Assembly: GCF_014109825.1 (NCBI RefSeq)
Contig: NZ_CP059576.1
Coordinates: 186,001 to 250,000 of the forward strand
Source: Legionella sp. PC997
GTDB lineage: Bacteria > Pseudomonadota > Gammaproteobacteria > Legionellales > Legionellaceae
Direction of reading: 5' to 3'
DNA length: 64,000 nucleotides
The translations under genes were made by a program, and so were the position numbers. Shown here piece after piece: positions 9,181 to 18,211 of the stretch. Under the pieces are notes generated by a model. That model searched no databases and had not been told where the DNA came from. It saw only the letters and a program-made list of their open reading frames with translations. The first letter of the stretch is position 1, and every line of letters begins with the position of its first letter.

Positions 9181-9319
9181 AATAATCTCTCCAGTAGTCC
9201 CATACTTAGAAGGTCAATAGATCATAAATTTTTGAACTGGTTCTTACAAGGCTTAAGGAGTAAAAGATTTTTTGTTGAAATTCAGTCGGAGATCTTATAG
9301 TTGGCCTGAAGGTATTTGT

Positions 9320-9348
9320 TTGACAAAAGAAAAGGTGCCCGCTAAAGT
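9320..9348 (+). promoter_or_regulatory. Sigma-70-like promoter for the 9379-12684 genes
   Basis: A perfect TTGACA (9320-9325) is separated by 17 bases from TAAAGT (9343-9348, four of six matches to TATAAT). Transcription would begin about 25 bases before the first ATG at 9379. Confidence 0.6.
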
Positions 9349-9378
9349 AGCGCTTTTTTAAAGTCTAATTAGTCAATA

Positions 9379-9639
9379 ATGCAAGCACTCAATATAAGTA
9401 AAATAAAAAAAGTAATGTTTTTGATCACTCAAGCCATGATATTGAACCTTGTTGTCATTAAAGGGGCCTATGCTTATTTTGATTATGGAACCGGAAGTCT
9501 ATTGATTCAGTCACTTATTGCATTTTTTGGTATGGTTGCAATGTTTTTTCATCGAATTAAAGAATTGGTTTTATCGTTTTTTCGCAAATTATTCTCAAAA
9601 AAACAACCCGCCCCTAAAAAGGAAATTGAAAACCCTTAA
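9379..9639 (+). CDS. Small exported membrane protein with (D)xGTGS motif
   Basis: This 86-residue protein has an N-terminal hydrophobic segment (about 14-32) ending GAYA, like a signal peptide or anchor. Next comes YFDYGTGSLLIQSLIAF, a variant of the DPGTGS-LLQ motif seen in a widespread family of tiny membrane proteins near glycan genes. The second hydrophobic helix (about 41-57) is followed by a basic tail, HRIKELVLSFFRKLFSKK. It lies 17 bases before a methyltransferase fusion and is expressed from the promoter at 9320. No biochemical role is known to me; it may scaffold or regulate the two enzymes encoded after it. Confidence 0.75.
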   Translation: MQALNISKIKKVMFLITQAMILNLVVIKGAYAYFDYGTGSLLIQSLIAFFGMVAMFFHRIKELVLSFFRKLFSKKQPAPKKEIENP

Positions 9640-9656
9640 TTTTTGGATGTAAATCA

Positions 9657-11060
9657 ATGGAAATGCCACAAACAGCCACACAGCTTCCTTCTTCATTTCG
9701 AGATCCCAGTGGTTTTGTGTTATTTAATAACGAATTAAAAAAAATCCAGCGAATTATTTTTCCTGCCTATTTTCGACAATACTCGCACTTAATGGAAAGT
9801 GGTTTATATGCTGAACTTTGTGAAAGTAATAAGCTCATCGGCCATCAACTCGTAGAAAACTCAGAACAGCGGATTATTATTAATCCTCAAGAAATACCGT
9901 TTATTACGTATTCTTATGAGTGGCCATTTCATTTATTAAAAGCTGCTGCTTTGTTAACTTTGGATATTGCAAAACGTGCTTTAGCGTATGACATGTGCTT
10001 AAAGGACGCTTCCATTTTTAACATTCAATTATTGAATGGAAAGCCTATTTTCATTGATACGTTGTCTTTTGAGTTTTATAAAGAAAATCAACCTTGGGGA
10101 GCATATGGTCAATTCTGTCGTCATTTCTTAGGCCCCTTACTCTTAATGAAATATAAATCGCTTAATTTTTCTAAGGCATTAAGCAGTTACATCGATGGAT
10201 TTCCTTTGGATTTGGTGAGTGGCATGCTTCCTATAAGTACTCATTTCTCACCATTTATTAAATTAAATGTTCATTTGCATGCTAAAAATCTTAAGCGCTT
10301 TAATAATACCTCCGCAGCATCGGAACCAGTTAGATCCTTGAGCAAATCCAGGCTAATGGGTTTGTTAAACTACATGGAGCGCTTTATTAAGTCTCTAACT
10401 TATTTAGAAAAAAAGACTGAATGGAGCAATTATTATCAAATCACTAATTATTCTGAAGATGCATTTAAAGAAAAAAATGAAATTATATCTCAATGGATAT
10501 CACTTATTGAGGCGAAAACAATCTGGGATGTAGGAGGAAATAATGGTCATTTTTCAAGGTTGATTGCTGAAGGAAAGGATTTAGTTATTAGTACCGATAT
10601 TGATCCTATCGCTGTAGATCAAAATTATTTAATCAATAGGGCAACGGATGTCGCTTCTATAATTCCTTTAGTGATTGATATTACTAATCCCACTCCGAGT
10701 ATTGGCTTTGATAATCAAGAGCGAGATTCTTTTTCCAGTCGCATCATCAATAAAAAGATTAATTGCATTATGGCATTGGCATTGATTCATCATTTATGCA
10801 TATCGAATAATTGTACGTTCTCAATGGTGTTAAATTATTTCAAGAAAATGTCTAATTATTTAATTATTGAATTTATTGCTCCTGAGGATTCCTGGGTGAA
10901 GCAGTTATTGGCTCGGAAAAGAGGCTTTGAACATTTATTTGCATTTTATAATCAACACGCTTTTGAAGAAGAATGTGCGAAACATTTTGATATTTTAAAT
11001 AAAGTGCAGATCAAAAATTCGTACAGAACGCTGTATCTACTCAAAGCAATGAACTCCTAA
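9657..11060 (+). CDS. SAM methyltransferase with kinase-like N-terminal domain
   Basis: The C-terminal half of this 467-residue protein is a class I methyltransferase. Motif I is TIWDVGGNNGHFSRLI (about 288-303), followed by the acidic STDIDPIAVDQNY and a later MALALIHHL. The N-terminal half looks like an unrelated enzyme domain: LKDASIFNIQLLNG (D117, N122) and KPIFIDTLSF (D134) have the D-x4-N and following Asp spacing of the catalytic loop and metal site in aminoglycoside-phosphotransferase and kinase folds. The whole resembles proteins annotated NoeA-like methyltransferase. It lies between the small GTGS protein and the sulfatase-fold protein (5-base gap), suggesting joint modification of an envelope glycan. 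Kinase activity is a hypothesis only. Confidence 0.7.
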   Translation: MEMPQTATQLPSSFRDPSGFVLFNNELKKIQRIIFPAYFRQYSHLMESGLYAELCESNKLIGHQLVENSEQRIIINPQEIPFITYSYEWPFHLLKAAALLTLDIAKRALAYDMCLKDASIFNIQLLNGKPIFIDTLSFEFYKENQPWGAYGQFCRHFLGPLLLMKYKSLNFSKALSSYIDGFPLDLVSGMLPISTHFSPFIKLNVHLHAKNLKRFNNTSAASEPVRSLSKSRLMGLLNYMERFIKSLTYLEKKTEWSNYYQITNYSEDAFKEKNEIISQWISLIEAKTIWDVGGNNGHFSRLIAEGKDLVISTDIDPIAVDQNYLINRATDVASIIPLVIDITNPTPSIGFDNQERDSFSSRIINKKINCIMALALIHHLCISNNCTFSMVLNYFKKMSNYLIIEFIAPEDSWVKQLLARKRGFEHLFAFYNQHAFEEECAKHFDILNKVQIKNSYRTLYLLKAMNS

Positions 11061-11064
11061 GATC

Positions 11065-12684
11065 ATGAGTAATTTTTTGAAAAAAACCTCGAACTTATAT
11101 GCATTAATGTTCCTTGTGCTTCTGTACCCTTTGTTGTTCTATGCATCAAATAATTTTAATAGTTTTTCTCTATTTGAGATATTTATCTCATTTTTAATTT
11201 TATTATGTATAAATGGGTGTGGACTATTATTCTCAATGTTTTTTTTAACAAAGGTCTTGAGAATTAATGAGTCCCTGAGCCTGAAAATAACCTATGGTAT
11301 CTTACTGGTATTGTTCTTAATAATGATGAGACATTCTGTCTTTAATAATCCAGAATTACCTTATTTGGTTTATTTGCAAAACAATTCGGTTTATTCAAAA
11401 TGGTTGCTTTTTACTTTTTTTGGCACAGCATTTTTCTGCCTGGGCTTTTTTCTATTCGAAAAGCAAAGCAAAATGTTTGTTTTGATTTTCTTGCTGCTTA
11501 ATCTTTTTAATTTGGGGAAAACCATTACTCCGAAATTAAATTTCGATGCTCCTCAAACACCAAATAAACATCAGCCACAAATTGTCTTAAAAAATAAAAA
11601 AAACGTATATTTTATCCTCGCAGACAGCTTAACTAATATTAATGGCTTAAATCGGTTGGGCATACAAAATGATCATCATCAATTTCTGAATGAATTAGAA
11701 CAAAAGGGGTTTGTTAATTACCCGGATTTTTATACTTCCTTACAAGCAACGCAATATGCGTTATTTACTTATTTTAACTTAAGTTATAAATACCAGGATT
11801 TAAATGCGTATCAAGTGGATCCTATTTTACGATTAAGACACATATTAAATGAGGGAAAACTGTACGATATTTTTAGAGATAATGGTTATAAGATAAATAT
11901 CATGCATGAACTGGATGTATTTTTATTAGATAATTGTTCAGCAGATCTTTGCTATTTTAACGTGACCAATAAGTTAAGACCTTCTCTTAACAGCATAAAA
12001 GAAAAAGTCTTATCTATTCTTAGTTTCTTATCTCCCGTAAACCTGAGTGTTTTATTCAAAGAAGAAAAAAAGGTTTTATTTTTTGATCCAAACGAACTTG
12101 CCCATAATGATAGGAATGCGTTTATTACTGAAACCCTCCAAAAATTAAAGAAATTGAATTTAGACCATCCTAATTTTACTTATATCCATGCATTTACTTT
12201 CCCTGCTCATTCAGATACCAATTCCAAGACAATTAATCACTGTAATGAAGCAGAGGAAATACAAAAATACAGCCAACGAATAAATTCTACGTCGCAATTT
12301 GTAGTGTCAATGGTGGATACGATTCGAGCAAGGGATAAAAATTCGATCATTATTATTGCCGGAGATCATGGTCCGTATATTTTTAAACACTGTACTCGGG
12401 AAGGGATCCGAAATCCTGAAGAGGTTATCGAACGACAAGGGGCTTTTTTATCAATTCTTTGGGGTGACGAATACGATGGAAAATACAACAGCCGCATAAA
12501 ATCGTCGCATAATCTGTTTCGTTATGTTTTATCTTATCTCGCTGAAAATGAAGCATTACTCAATAACATGGATAAGGACCATGCGTTTACTTTATATAGT
12601 AATCAACAAATTGGTCAGACTATTACCGATGGTAGGATTAATAAAAAAATAGTTCTAGTGGCAAACCAGGATAAAGCTGCATAA
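11065..12684 (+). CDS. Membrane-anchored sulfatase/alkaline-phosphatase-fold protein
   Basis: The first 150 or so of 539 residues contain about five membrane helices, with the rest on the periplasmic side. The soluble domain begins KKNVYFILADSLTNINGL (metal-site D187) and ends with the metal motif IIIIAGDHGPYIF; HAFTFPAHSDT contributes a further histidine. This is the core of the alkaline phosphatase superfamily, which includes LTA synthases and phosphoethanolamine or phosphoglycerol transferases. The nucleophile is not obvious and may lie in FYTSLQATQYALF. It closes the three-gene set starting at 9379. A role transferring a phospho-substituent onto surface glycan is inferred from fold and neighbours. 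Confidence 0.7.
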   Translation: MSNFLKKTSNLYALMFLVLLYPLLFYASNNFNSFSLFEIFISFLILLCINGCGLLFSMFFLTKVLRINESLSLKITYGILLVLFLIMMRHSVFNNPELPYLVYLQNNSVYSKWLLFTFFGTAFFCLGFFLFEKQSKMFVLIFLLLNLFNLGKTITPKLNFDAPQTPNKHQPQIVLKNKKNVYFILADSLTNINGLNRLGIQNDHHQFLNELEQKGFVNYPDFYTSLQATQYALFTYFNLSYKYQDLNAYQVDPILRLRHILNEGKLYDIFRDNGYKINIMHELDVFLLDNCSADLCYFNVTNKLRPSLNSIKEKVLSILSFLSPVNLSVLFKEEKKVLFFDPNELAHNDRNAFITETLQKLKKLNLDHPNFTYIHAFTFPAHSDTNSKTINHCNEAEEIQKYSQRINSTSQFVVSMVDTIRARDKNSIIIIAGDHGPYIFKHCTREGIRNPEEVIERQGAFLSILWGDEYDGKYNSRIKSSHNLFRYVLSYLAENEALLNNMDKDHAFTLYSNQQIGQTITDGRINKKIVLVANQDKAA

Positions 12685-12826
12685 CCAAAAAGGAATTATT
12701 CCCCTCTAAAGTATATCCGTTTTGAATGGCGGATTTAGCTGTACCTTAGAACAATTTAATACGTTCCATCGAGCCTCTTTTAACTGTAAAATCGAATCAT
12801 TACTTTAAAAGGAAATTGGTTCACTC

Positions 12827-13876
12827 ATGGAAAACAGTAAAAAGATCTTAGTCACTGGGGGTAGCGGGTTTATTGGTTCGGCGCTCATCAGACACCTCAT
12901 CCATCATACTGAACACTTCATCACGAATATTGATGCCTTGACCTATGCTGCGAATCCCGCCTCTCTTTATTCAGTAAAGAATCACCCTCGTTACCGATTT
13001 GAACAGGAAAATATATGTGATGAAGTCGCAATAAGTCGAGTTTTCACTCAATTTAAACCAGACATCATCCTGCATTTAGCTGCTGAATCGCATGTGGATC
13101 GGTCTATAAAAACTCCAATTCAGTTTATCCAAACCAATATAGTGGGTACTTATAATTTACTGGAACAAGCCAGGCAATATTGGGACACTTTGACCGCAGA
13201 TAAAAAAAATAGTTTTCGTTTTCATCATGTTTCTACGGATGAAGTTTATGGGGATTTGCCTCATCCCGAGGATCAAAACGATCCCAATATAGAGTTACCT
13301 TTATTTCACGAGAATTCAAAATACGCACCCAGTTCCCCTTACTCTGCTAGTAAAGCGAGTTCTGATCATCTGGTTCGTGCCTGGCATAAAACTTATGGTT
13401 TACCTGTTCTGGTTACGAATTGTTCGAATAACTATGGTCCGTTTCAGCATCCAGAAAAACTAATCCCCCAAACTATTCAAAATGCGCTTATGGGGAAACC
13501 TATCCCTGTCTATGGAAAAGGAACTCAAATACGAGATTGGTTGTATGTTGAGGATCATGTTAAAGCGTTATTAGAAGTGGCCCTGCATGGGATAGTAGGA
13601 GAGACTTACAATATTGGTGGTTATAATGAATTGCAAAATATTCAGGTTGTACATGCTATTTGCGATACGTTAGAAGAATTGAAAGCATCTAATAATTCTC
13701 GATTAAAAGATCTGATAATCTTTACAGGAGATAGGCCTGGTCACGACAAGCGCTATGCAATTGACGCAACCAAGATAAGCAGACAATTGAACTGGAAACC
13801 CCAAGAATCATTCGAAACAGGGATAAGAAAAACCGTACAATGGTATCTGGAACACTTAAAACTTAATTGCTTATAG
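12827..13876 (+). CDS. rfbB: dTDP-glucose 4,6-dehydratase
   Basis: This 349-residue extended SDR enzyme converts dTDP-glucose to dTDP-4-keto-6-deoxyglucose. It has the NAD-binding [10 protein letters not shown] (11-20), the catalytic STDEVYG (T137, D138, E139), and the YxxxK pair in [16 protein letters not shown] (Y172, K176). It also carries [18 protein letters not shown] and RDWLYVEDH, all typical of RmlB. It is separated from rfbA (26616-27485) by more than 12 kb, although the two enzymes act consecutively. Its 3' end overlaps the convergent wecE-like gene by 14 bases. Its product is the expected substrate of that aminotransferase. Confidence 0.95.
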   Translation: MENSKKILVTGGSGFIGSALIRHLIHHTEHFITNIDALTYAANPASLYSVKNHPRYRFEQENICDEVAISRVFTQFKPDIILHLAAESHVDRSIKTPIQFIQTNIVGTYNLLEQARQYWDTLTADKKNSFRFHHVSTDEVYGDLPHPEDQNDPNIELPLFHENSKYAPSSPYSASKASSDHLVRAWHKTYGLPVLVTNCSNNYGPFQHPEKLIPQTIQNALMGKPIPVYGKGTQIRDWLYVEDHVKALLEVALHGIVGETYNIGGYNELQNIQVVHAICDTLEELKASNNSRLKDLIIFTGDRPGHDKRYAIDATKISRQLNWKPQESFETGIRKTVQWYLEHLKLNCL

Positions 13877-14999
13877 CATTGCTAAGATGTTCAACAATCA
13901 TTTCCTGTTGTGCGGATGTTAGGCCAACCCACAAGGGTAATCTAAGTATTCTTTCTGAAAGTGACTCAGTCAGAGCTAAACTACCATGGCTTGTACCGAA
14001 ACGCAGACCTGCTTCTGAGGAATGCAATGGCACATAATGAGAGGTCGCAAAGATACCTTTTTCTTTGAGTTTGCTGAGAATAACATGGCGATTTACTTCT
14101 GGAGCGAGCAGCACATAGTAGATATGAGCATTGTGATTACAGTGAGGGGGTACTATGGGACGACGAAGAACCCCTTTAGTTTCTAAAGATTCAAGAAGTT
14201 GGTGATAATAGTTCCAGATCAATAAACGTTGTTGGGTAATGTTTTCGGCATCTTCAAGTTGAGCCCAAAGAAATGCAGCAATCATGTCACTTGGTAGAAA
14301 AGATGAGCCCACATCTTGCCAAGTGTATTTATCCACTTCTCCACGGAGAAATCTACTGCGATTAGTTCCTTTTTCTCGGATTATTTCTGCTCGCATCACC
14401 ATATCAGGGTTATTTACTAAAAGTGCACCGCCTTCTCCAGAGATGATATTTTTAGTCTCATGAAAGCTATAGGCACCCAGATCACCAATACCTCCTAAAG
14501 TATTACCTTTGTAACTTGCCATGACTCCTTGAGCAGCATCCTCAACTACCCTCAAATCATGCCGCTTCGCTATATCCATAATCGCATCCATTTCACAGGC
14601 AACCCCAGCATAATGTACAGGGACTATAGCTTTAGTTTTTGATGTAATGGCAGCTTCAATGAGTTGCTCATTAAGGTTCAGGGTATCCTCACGTATATCA
14701 ACAAAAACGGGTTTACCCCCTTGAAGCACAAATGCATTGGCAGTAGATACAAAAGTATAAGAGGGCATAATGATTTCATCCCCCGGATTTATATCCAGTA
14801 ATATAGCAGCCATCTCTAAGGCTGCGGTACAGGAGTGGGTTAATAGCGCTTTCTGGCTCTTTGTTTGCTCTTGAAGCCAGGCATGGCAACGTTTGGTAAA
14901 TCGGCCGTCGCCAGAAAGTTGATTATTAAGATGAGAGTCTGCAATATAATGCAGCTCTTTACCTGTTTTATATGGTCTATTGAATAGTATTTGATTCAT
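13863..14999 (-). CDS. wecE: dTDP-4-amino-4,6-dideoxygalactose transaminase
   Basis: This 378-residue protein follows the enterobacterial WecE (RffA) sequence closely: [62 protein letters not shown] (D154), [14 protein letters not shown] (PLP lysine K183) and [20 protein letters not shown]. It converts dTDP-4-keto-6-deoxyglucose, made by the convergent neighbour RfbB, to dTDP-4-amino-4,6-dideoxy-D-galactose (dTDP-Fuc4N). This makes Fuc4N, rather than rhamnose, the predicted dTDP-sugar of the locus; no rfbC or rfbD is seen. The amine is then available to the acylation genes at 18-22 kb. Confidence in the family is high, and in the stereochemistry moderate. Confidence 0.92.
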   Translation of the reverse strand: MNQILFNRPYKTGKELHYIADSHLNNQLSGDGRFTKRCHAWLQEQTKSQKALLTHSCTAALEMAAILLDINPGDEIIMPSYTFVSTANAFVLQGGKPVFVDIREDTLNLNEQLIEAAITSKTKAIVPVHYAGVACEMDAIMDIAKRHDLRVVEDAAQGVMASYKGNTLGGIGDLGAYSFHETKNIISGEGGALLVNNPDMVMRAEIIREKGTNRSRFLRGEVDKYTWQDVGSSFLPSDMIAAFLWAQLEDAENITQQRLLIWNYYHQLLESLETKGVLRRPIVPPHCNHNAHIYYVLLAPEVNRHVILSKLKEKGIFATSHYVPLHSSEAGLRFGTSHGSLALTESLSERILRLPLWVGLTSAQQEMIVEHLSNAISN

Positions 15000-15179
15000 T
15001 TTTATAATTATTTCTGTCAGCGGGAGTTCTTAGAAACTTGATTAATAAGCATTTTGGCATACAAATTTTTAAAATCCCAGAAGAATACTTATTAGAGTGG
15101 TCAATCATTTTGGTGGCTGAATCCTTGGTATTTATGGTAAAATAGGCCGTTTTTCTCTATTTAGAAATTCAGGACGGTT

Positions 15180-16388
15180 ATGAATTATCGCACCAACGGA
15201 TTGGCATCTCCCATCCTAAATAATAAAGATCTTTATTTTGGCTTGATAATTACATTCATTATCAGCATCTTAATATTTTATTGTGCCTTTTTATTCGCAG
15301 TTTGGCAGGGAACGAATGTTCATTGGGTAAGCGACCTGCATGTACATGCACAAGCGGTTTTAGATGCAGCTTCCACCCATCATTTTCCAGTGTACTCCCT
15401 TTGGTACAGGTTGGTTTATATTATTAGTGGTTTTTCAAAACAATATAATCATATTGCTTATGCATCAATTGTGTTGCTTGCTCTATTAACAGTAGCTAAA
15501 TATATAATTTCTTATCATATTTTAAGAAATAATTGTCCTGTGAAGGGGAAAGGAATTGCGTTAGTGAGTTTCAGCTTAATCTTTATTATGCCGGTACTTA
15601 GTTATTATAGTTGCAGCGGAGTGTCAGTTTGTATCAATAACTACCATGTCGTAATAGGGAATATTGTCCCTAATCAATGGCATAATTCTACTTTGATTCT
15701 AGCAATGCCTTTTAATTTATTGTTATTCTATTATTCTGTTAAAGAGATTCGAGCGGAACGGTGGTCTTCATTTCTAATAATGGGAATTCTTAGCCTAATC
15801 AGTATATTGTGTAAACCAAATTTTTCTTTGGCATACTTACCGATTTTATGTGTGGCGATTTTGATTTTAAACTTTAACTCCCACCATTATTTTCAAGCGT
15901 TTATTAAATGTGCTTTAGTTGCTATTCCCTCCCTCCTTGTTTTACTGTATCAATGGTATTTTACTTTTATAGATAGCAGCGTTCCTTTACACAATTCTAA
16001 AACTATTATTGCACCTTTTTTGGTTTGGTCACATTTTTCCCCGCATATAATTATTTCATTACTTTTATCAATTGCATTTCCATTATCTATATTCATCTTG
16101 TATTTCGAGAAAATTAATCTTTATCTAATCCTCGCCTGGCTAACTTTTTTGCTTGCGGTGGCTTCGTTTTCTTTTTTGGCTGAATACCCTAATTGGGTTA
16201 ATGGCAACTACGGTTGGGGACTGATTTCATCGTGTTATATTTTATTCTTATTTTCGGCTGTTTGCCTTTTGAATCAGCCATTCGATTGGAAAACAAAAGT
16301 GGCATACACTGTACTGGTTATCCATTTTTTATCGGGATGTTTTTTGTTGGGAAGTTTTTTTATTCGACAAACATCACTTTTATTATGA
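15180..16388 (+). CDS. Polytopic membrane protein, probable GT-C-type glycosyltransferase
   Basis: This 402-residue protein has about ten hydrophobic spans. The start is supported by AGGA five bases before ATG. After the first helix (about 21-44) comes a loop with HWVSDLHVHAQAVLD and FPVYSLWYRLVY. The position of the Asp and His residues and the downstream P-x2-S-x2-Y pattern recall the first periplasmic loop of GT-C enzymes, which use polyprenyl-phosphate sugars. A second loop contains GNIVPNQWHNSTLILAMPF. No family can be named with certainty. The context (OafA-like gene 82 bases downstream; GtrA- and GtrB-like genes in the opposite operon) suggests periplasmic sugar transfer to LPS. A polymerase or flippase is possible. 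Confidence 0.55.
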   Translation: MNYRTNGLASPILNNKDLYFGLIITFIISILIFYCAFLFAVWQGTNVHWVSDLHVHAQAVLDAASTHHFPVYSLWYRLVYIISGFSKQYNHIAYASIVLLALLTVAKYIISYHILRNNCPVKGKGIALVSFSLIFIMPVLSYYSCSGVSVCINNYHVVIGNIVPNQWHNSTLILAMPFNLLLFYYSVKEIRAERWSSFLIMGILSLISILCKPNFSLAYLPILCVAILILNFNSHHYFQAFIKCALVAIPSLLVLLYQWYFTFIDSSVPLHNSKTIIAPFLVWSHFSPHIIISLLLSIAFPLSIFILYFEKINLYLILAWLTFLLAVASFSFLAEYPNWVNGNYGWGLISSCYILFLFSAVCLLNQPFDWKTKVAYTVLVIHFLSGCFLLGSFFIRQTSLLL

Positions 16389-16470
16389 AGACCCATTCTT
16401 TATAATTCTGGTTCATCCAACAGGATTTTAATGGCGTAATGTAAAATTTATCAACACTTATGGAATAATA

Positions 16471-17640
16471 ATGAAGGTATTAGGGCAACACCGCTTTTTT
16501 CCAGGACTTAATGGTTTACGGGCTATTGCTGCCCTATGTGTTTTCATACAACATACCGGGGTATTTTTGAGATTATTTGGTTATCAAAATGCCGATAAAT
16601 ATAATCATTATTTTTTATCTGGCCATGAGGCTGTATTGCTTTTTTTCGTATTAAGTGGTTTTCTAATTACGTATAGACTGCTCGAAGAACAAAATCAGAC
16701 GACAAAAATTAATTTAAAAAAATTCTATTTGGGGCGTATTTTACGCATAGTACCCTTACAGATATTGATTGTGAGCCTCAGTTTTCTCATGTTTTTAGGG
16801 TTTTATGGTTTAATACCCTCATATCATGAACCCATTCATCCTCTATCAACATTTCTTCTTCTTTTATTCATTCCCAATATTGCTGGATTAGTAGACAATG
16901 TTGTTAATGGAGCCTCTCATATATGGTCATTGGGAGTCGAAAATGAATTTTATTTGATTTGGCCATTATTACTTATTCGATTTAAAAAGTCAGTCCTTGT
17001 GATGATGGTTTCATTCATTATAATAAAATTGGTTTTTGAATTGTTCATTCTACCCGCGTTTATTAGTCATATTTATTCAAATCACTTCACAAGCTTATTG
17101 GCTAAATTTTTACTTCGCCTATTCCCAATTGAAAATATGGCAGTAGGTGCATTTGGCGCATGGTTATTATTTACTCAAAAAACCAGAATATTAAATATTA
17201 TTTTTAATCCTATAACACAATTATTAACTTATATATCTATTGCTTGGTTAATCTCGTGTAACACTCATGGGATATCCCACTACATTGAAGCTTCCTTGGT
17301 ACCTTTCATATTTTTATCGTTAATTCTAAATGTTTCATGTAATCCTCGAAGTTTTTTTAAATGTGAAAATAAGGTATTTAATTACTTAGGAACAATTTCT
17401 TACGGAATTTATATGTTTCATCCAATTGTTGTATTTTTGACTATATGGTTTATTCGTAATTATGTACCTCATGATAATGCTCTGTATGTCGCTTTTATTT
17501 ATATATCATGCATGGGTTTAACCATTGGAGTTGCAGGTCTATCATTTAAGTATTTGGAAGAGCCGATTATGCGTCTTAAACGCAAAAAAGCCCTAGCTGA
17601 AGAAGCCGTATCAGTTTCTTTTTCAGCATCTACTTCTTAG
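16471..17640 (+). CDS. Acyltransferase 3 family protein (OafA/LPS O-acetyltransferase type)
   Basis: This 389-residue protein has about ten membrane spans and the acyltransferase-3 signature at its start: FFPGLNGLRAIAALCVFIQHTG, with the essential histidine in QHTG (H23). FFVLSGFLITYRLLEE and FYLGRILRIVPLQILI supply the conserved arginines, and SHIWSLGVENEFYLIWPLLL is another family block. Such proteins move acetyl or other acyl groups from the cytoplasm to periplasmic glycans. There is no C-terminal SGNH domain, so it acts alone or with a separate partner. It probably O-acetylates the O-antigen made here, as Lag-1 does in L. pneumophila, but orthology is not established. Confidence 0.88.
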   Translation: MKVLGQHRFFPGLNGLRAIAALCVFIQHTGVFLRLFGYQNADKYNHYFLSGHEAVLLFFVLSGFLITYRLLEEQNQTTKINLKKFYLGRILRIVPLQILIVSLSFLMFLGFYGLIPSYHEPIHPLSTFLLLLFIPNIAGLVDNVVNGASHIWSLGVENEFYLIWPLLLIRFKKSVLVMMVSFIIIKLVFELFILPAFISHIYSNHFTSLLAKFLLRLFPIENMAVGAFGAWLLFTQKTRILNIIFNPITQLLTYISIAWLISCNTHGISHYIEASLVPFIFLSLILNVSCNPRSFFKCENKVFNYLGTISYGIYMFHPIVVFLTIWFIRNYVPHDNALYVAFIYISCMGLTIGVAGLSFKYLEEPIMRLKRKKALAEEAVSVSFSASTS

Positions 17641-17758
17641 TTAAATTAGTCTTTTTAAAAGTAGACATAGGAAAGGATGAAATTCAATAAAAGACATTTG
17701 AACAAATCTGGTAATTAACTACCTCTGGAATAATTTTCCTTTTCCTTTTATTTTGAAT

Positions 17759-18211
17759 TTAAGATACAACCTCAAAATCCGGAGGTGTTCCTTTTTTATG
17801 ATTTTCAGCTGGAAAAACAAAGTATCGAAACATTAGAAACAGGGCACAAGCAACTACAAAAATAGCGATTGCTTGGATTGCTTGATGCGGAAACTTAAGT
17901 TTATCTACAAGAACCAATAACATGATAAAGTTAATCCCATAGCCTATAAAATGGGCGATCCCATATCGTAGTAGGGCGAGATGTGTTCCTTGATAAGAGA
18001 ATGAATATTTGAAATGGCTAAAGTAACCTATCAAGGCGCCTATTGGATAAAAAAGAGTAATCGCTATTTTGGGCTCAAGCCAAAAAAAAGTGACGAGCAA
18101 ATAAATAAGGTAACCAATAAAATTATTAATCACCCCCACAACACTGTAACGAATGAATTGAAATAGGCCCGGAAATTTTTGGATTAATTCATTCATTATT
18201 AGTCTGCACAT
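17759..18211 (-). CDS. gtrA: GtrA-family lipid-linked sugar flippase
   Basis: This 150-residue protein has four membrane helices and the family opening FPGLFQFIRYSVVGVINNFIGYLIY, followed by FSHFKYSFSY and a C-terminal RYFVF. GtrA proteins are thought to flip undecaprenyl-phosphate-linked sugars for transfer in the periplasm. The start may be ATG 18211 (13-base overlap with the ligase gene) or ATG 18196, just after that gene's stop; the conserved region begins after both. It is the last gene of the 12-gene operon that begins with rfbA. The GtrB-like partner is at 24855 in the same operon and candidate terminal transferases are at 15180 and 27798. Confidence 0.85.
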   Translation of the reverse strand: MCRLIMNELIQKFPGLFQFIRYSVVGVINNFIGYLIYLLVTFFWLEPKIAITLFYPIGALIGYFSHFKYSFSYQGTHLALLRYGIAHFIGYGINFIMLLVLVDKLKFPHQAIQAIAIFVVACALFLMFRYFVFPAENHKKGTPPDFEVVS

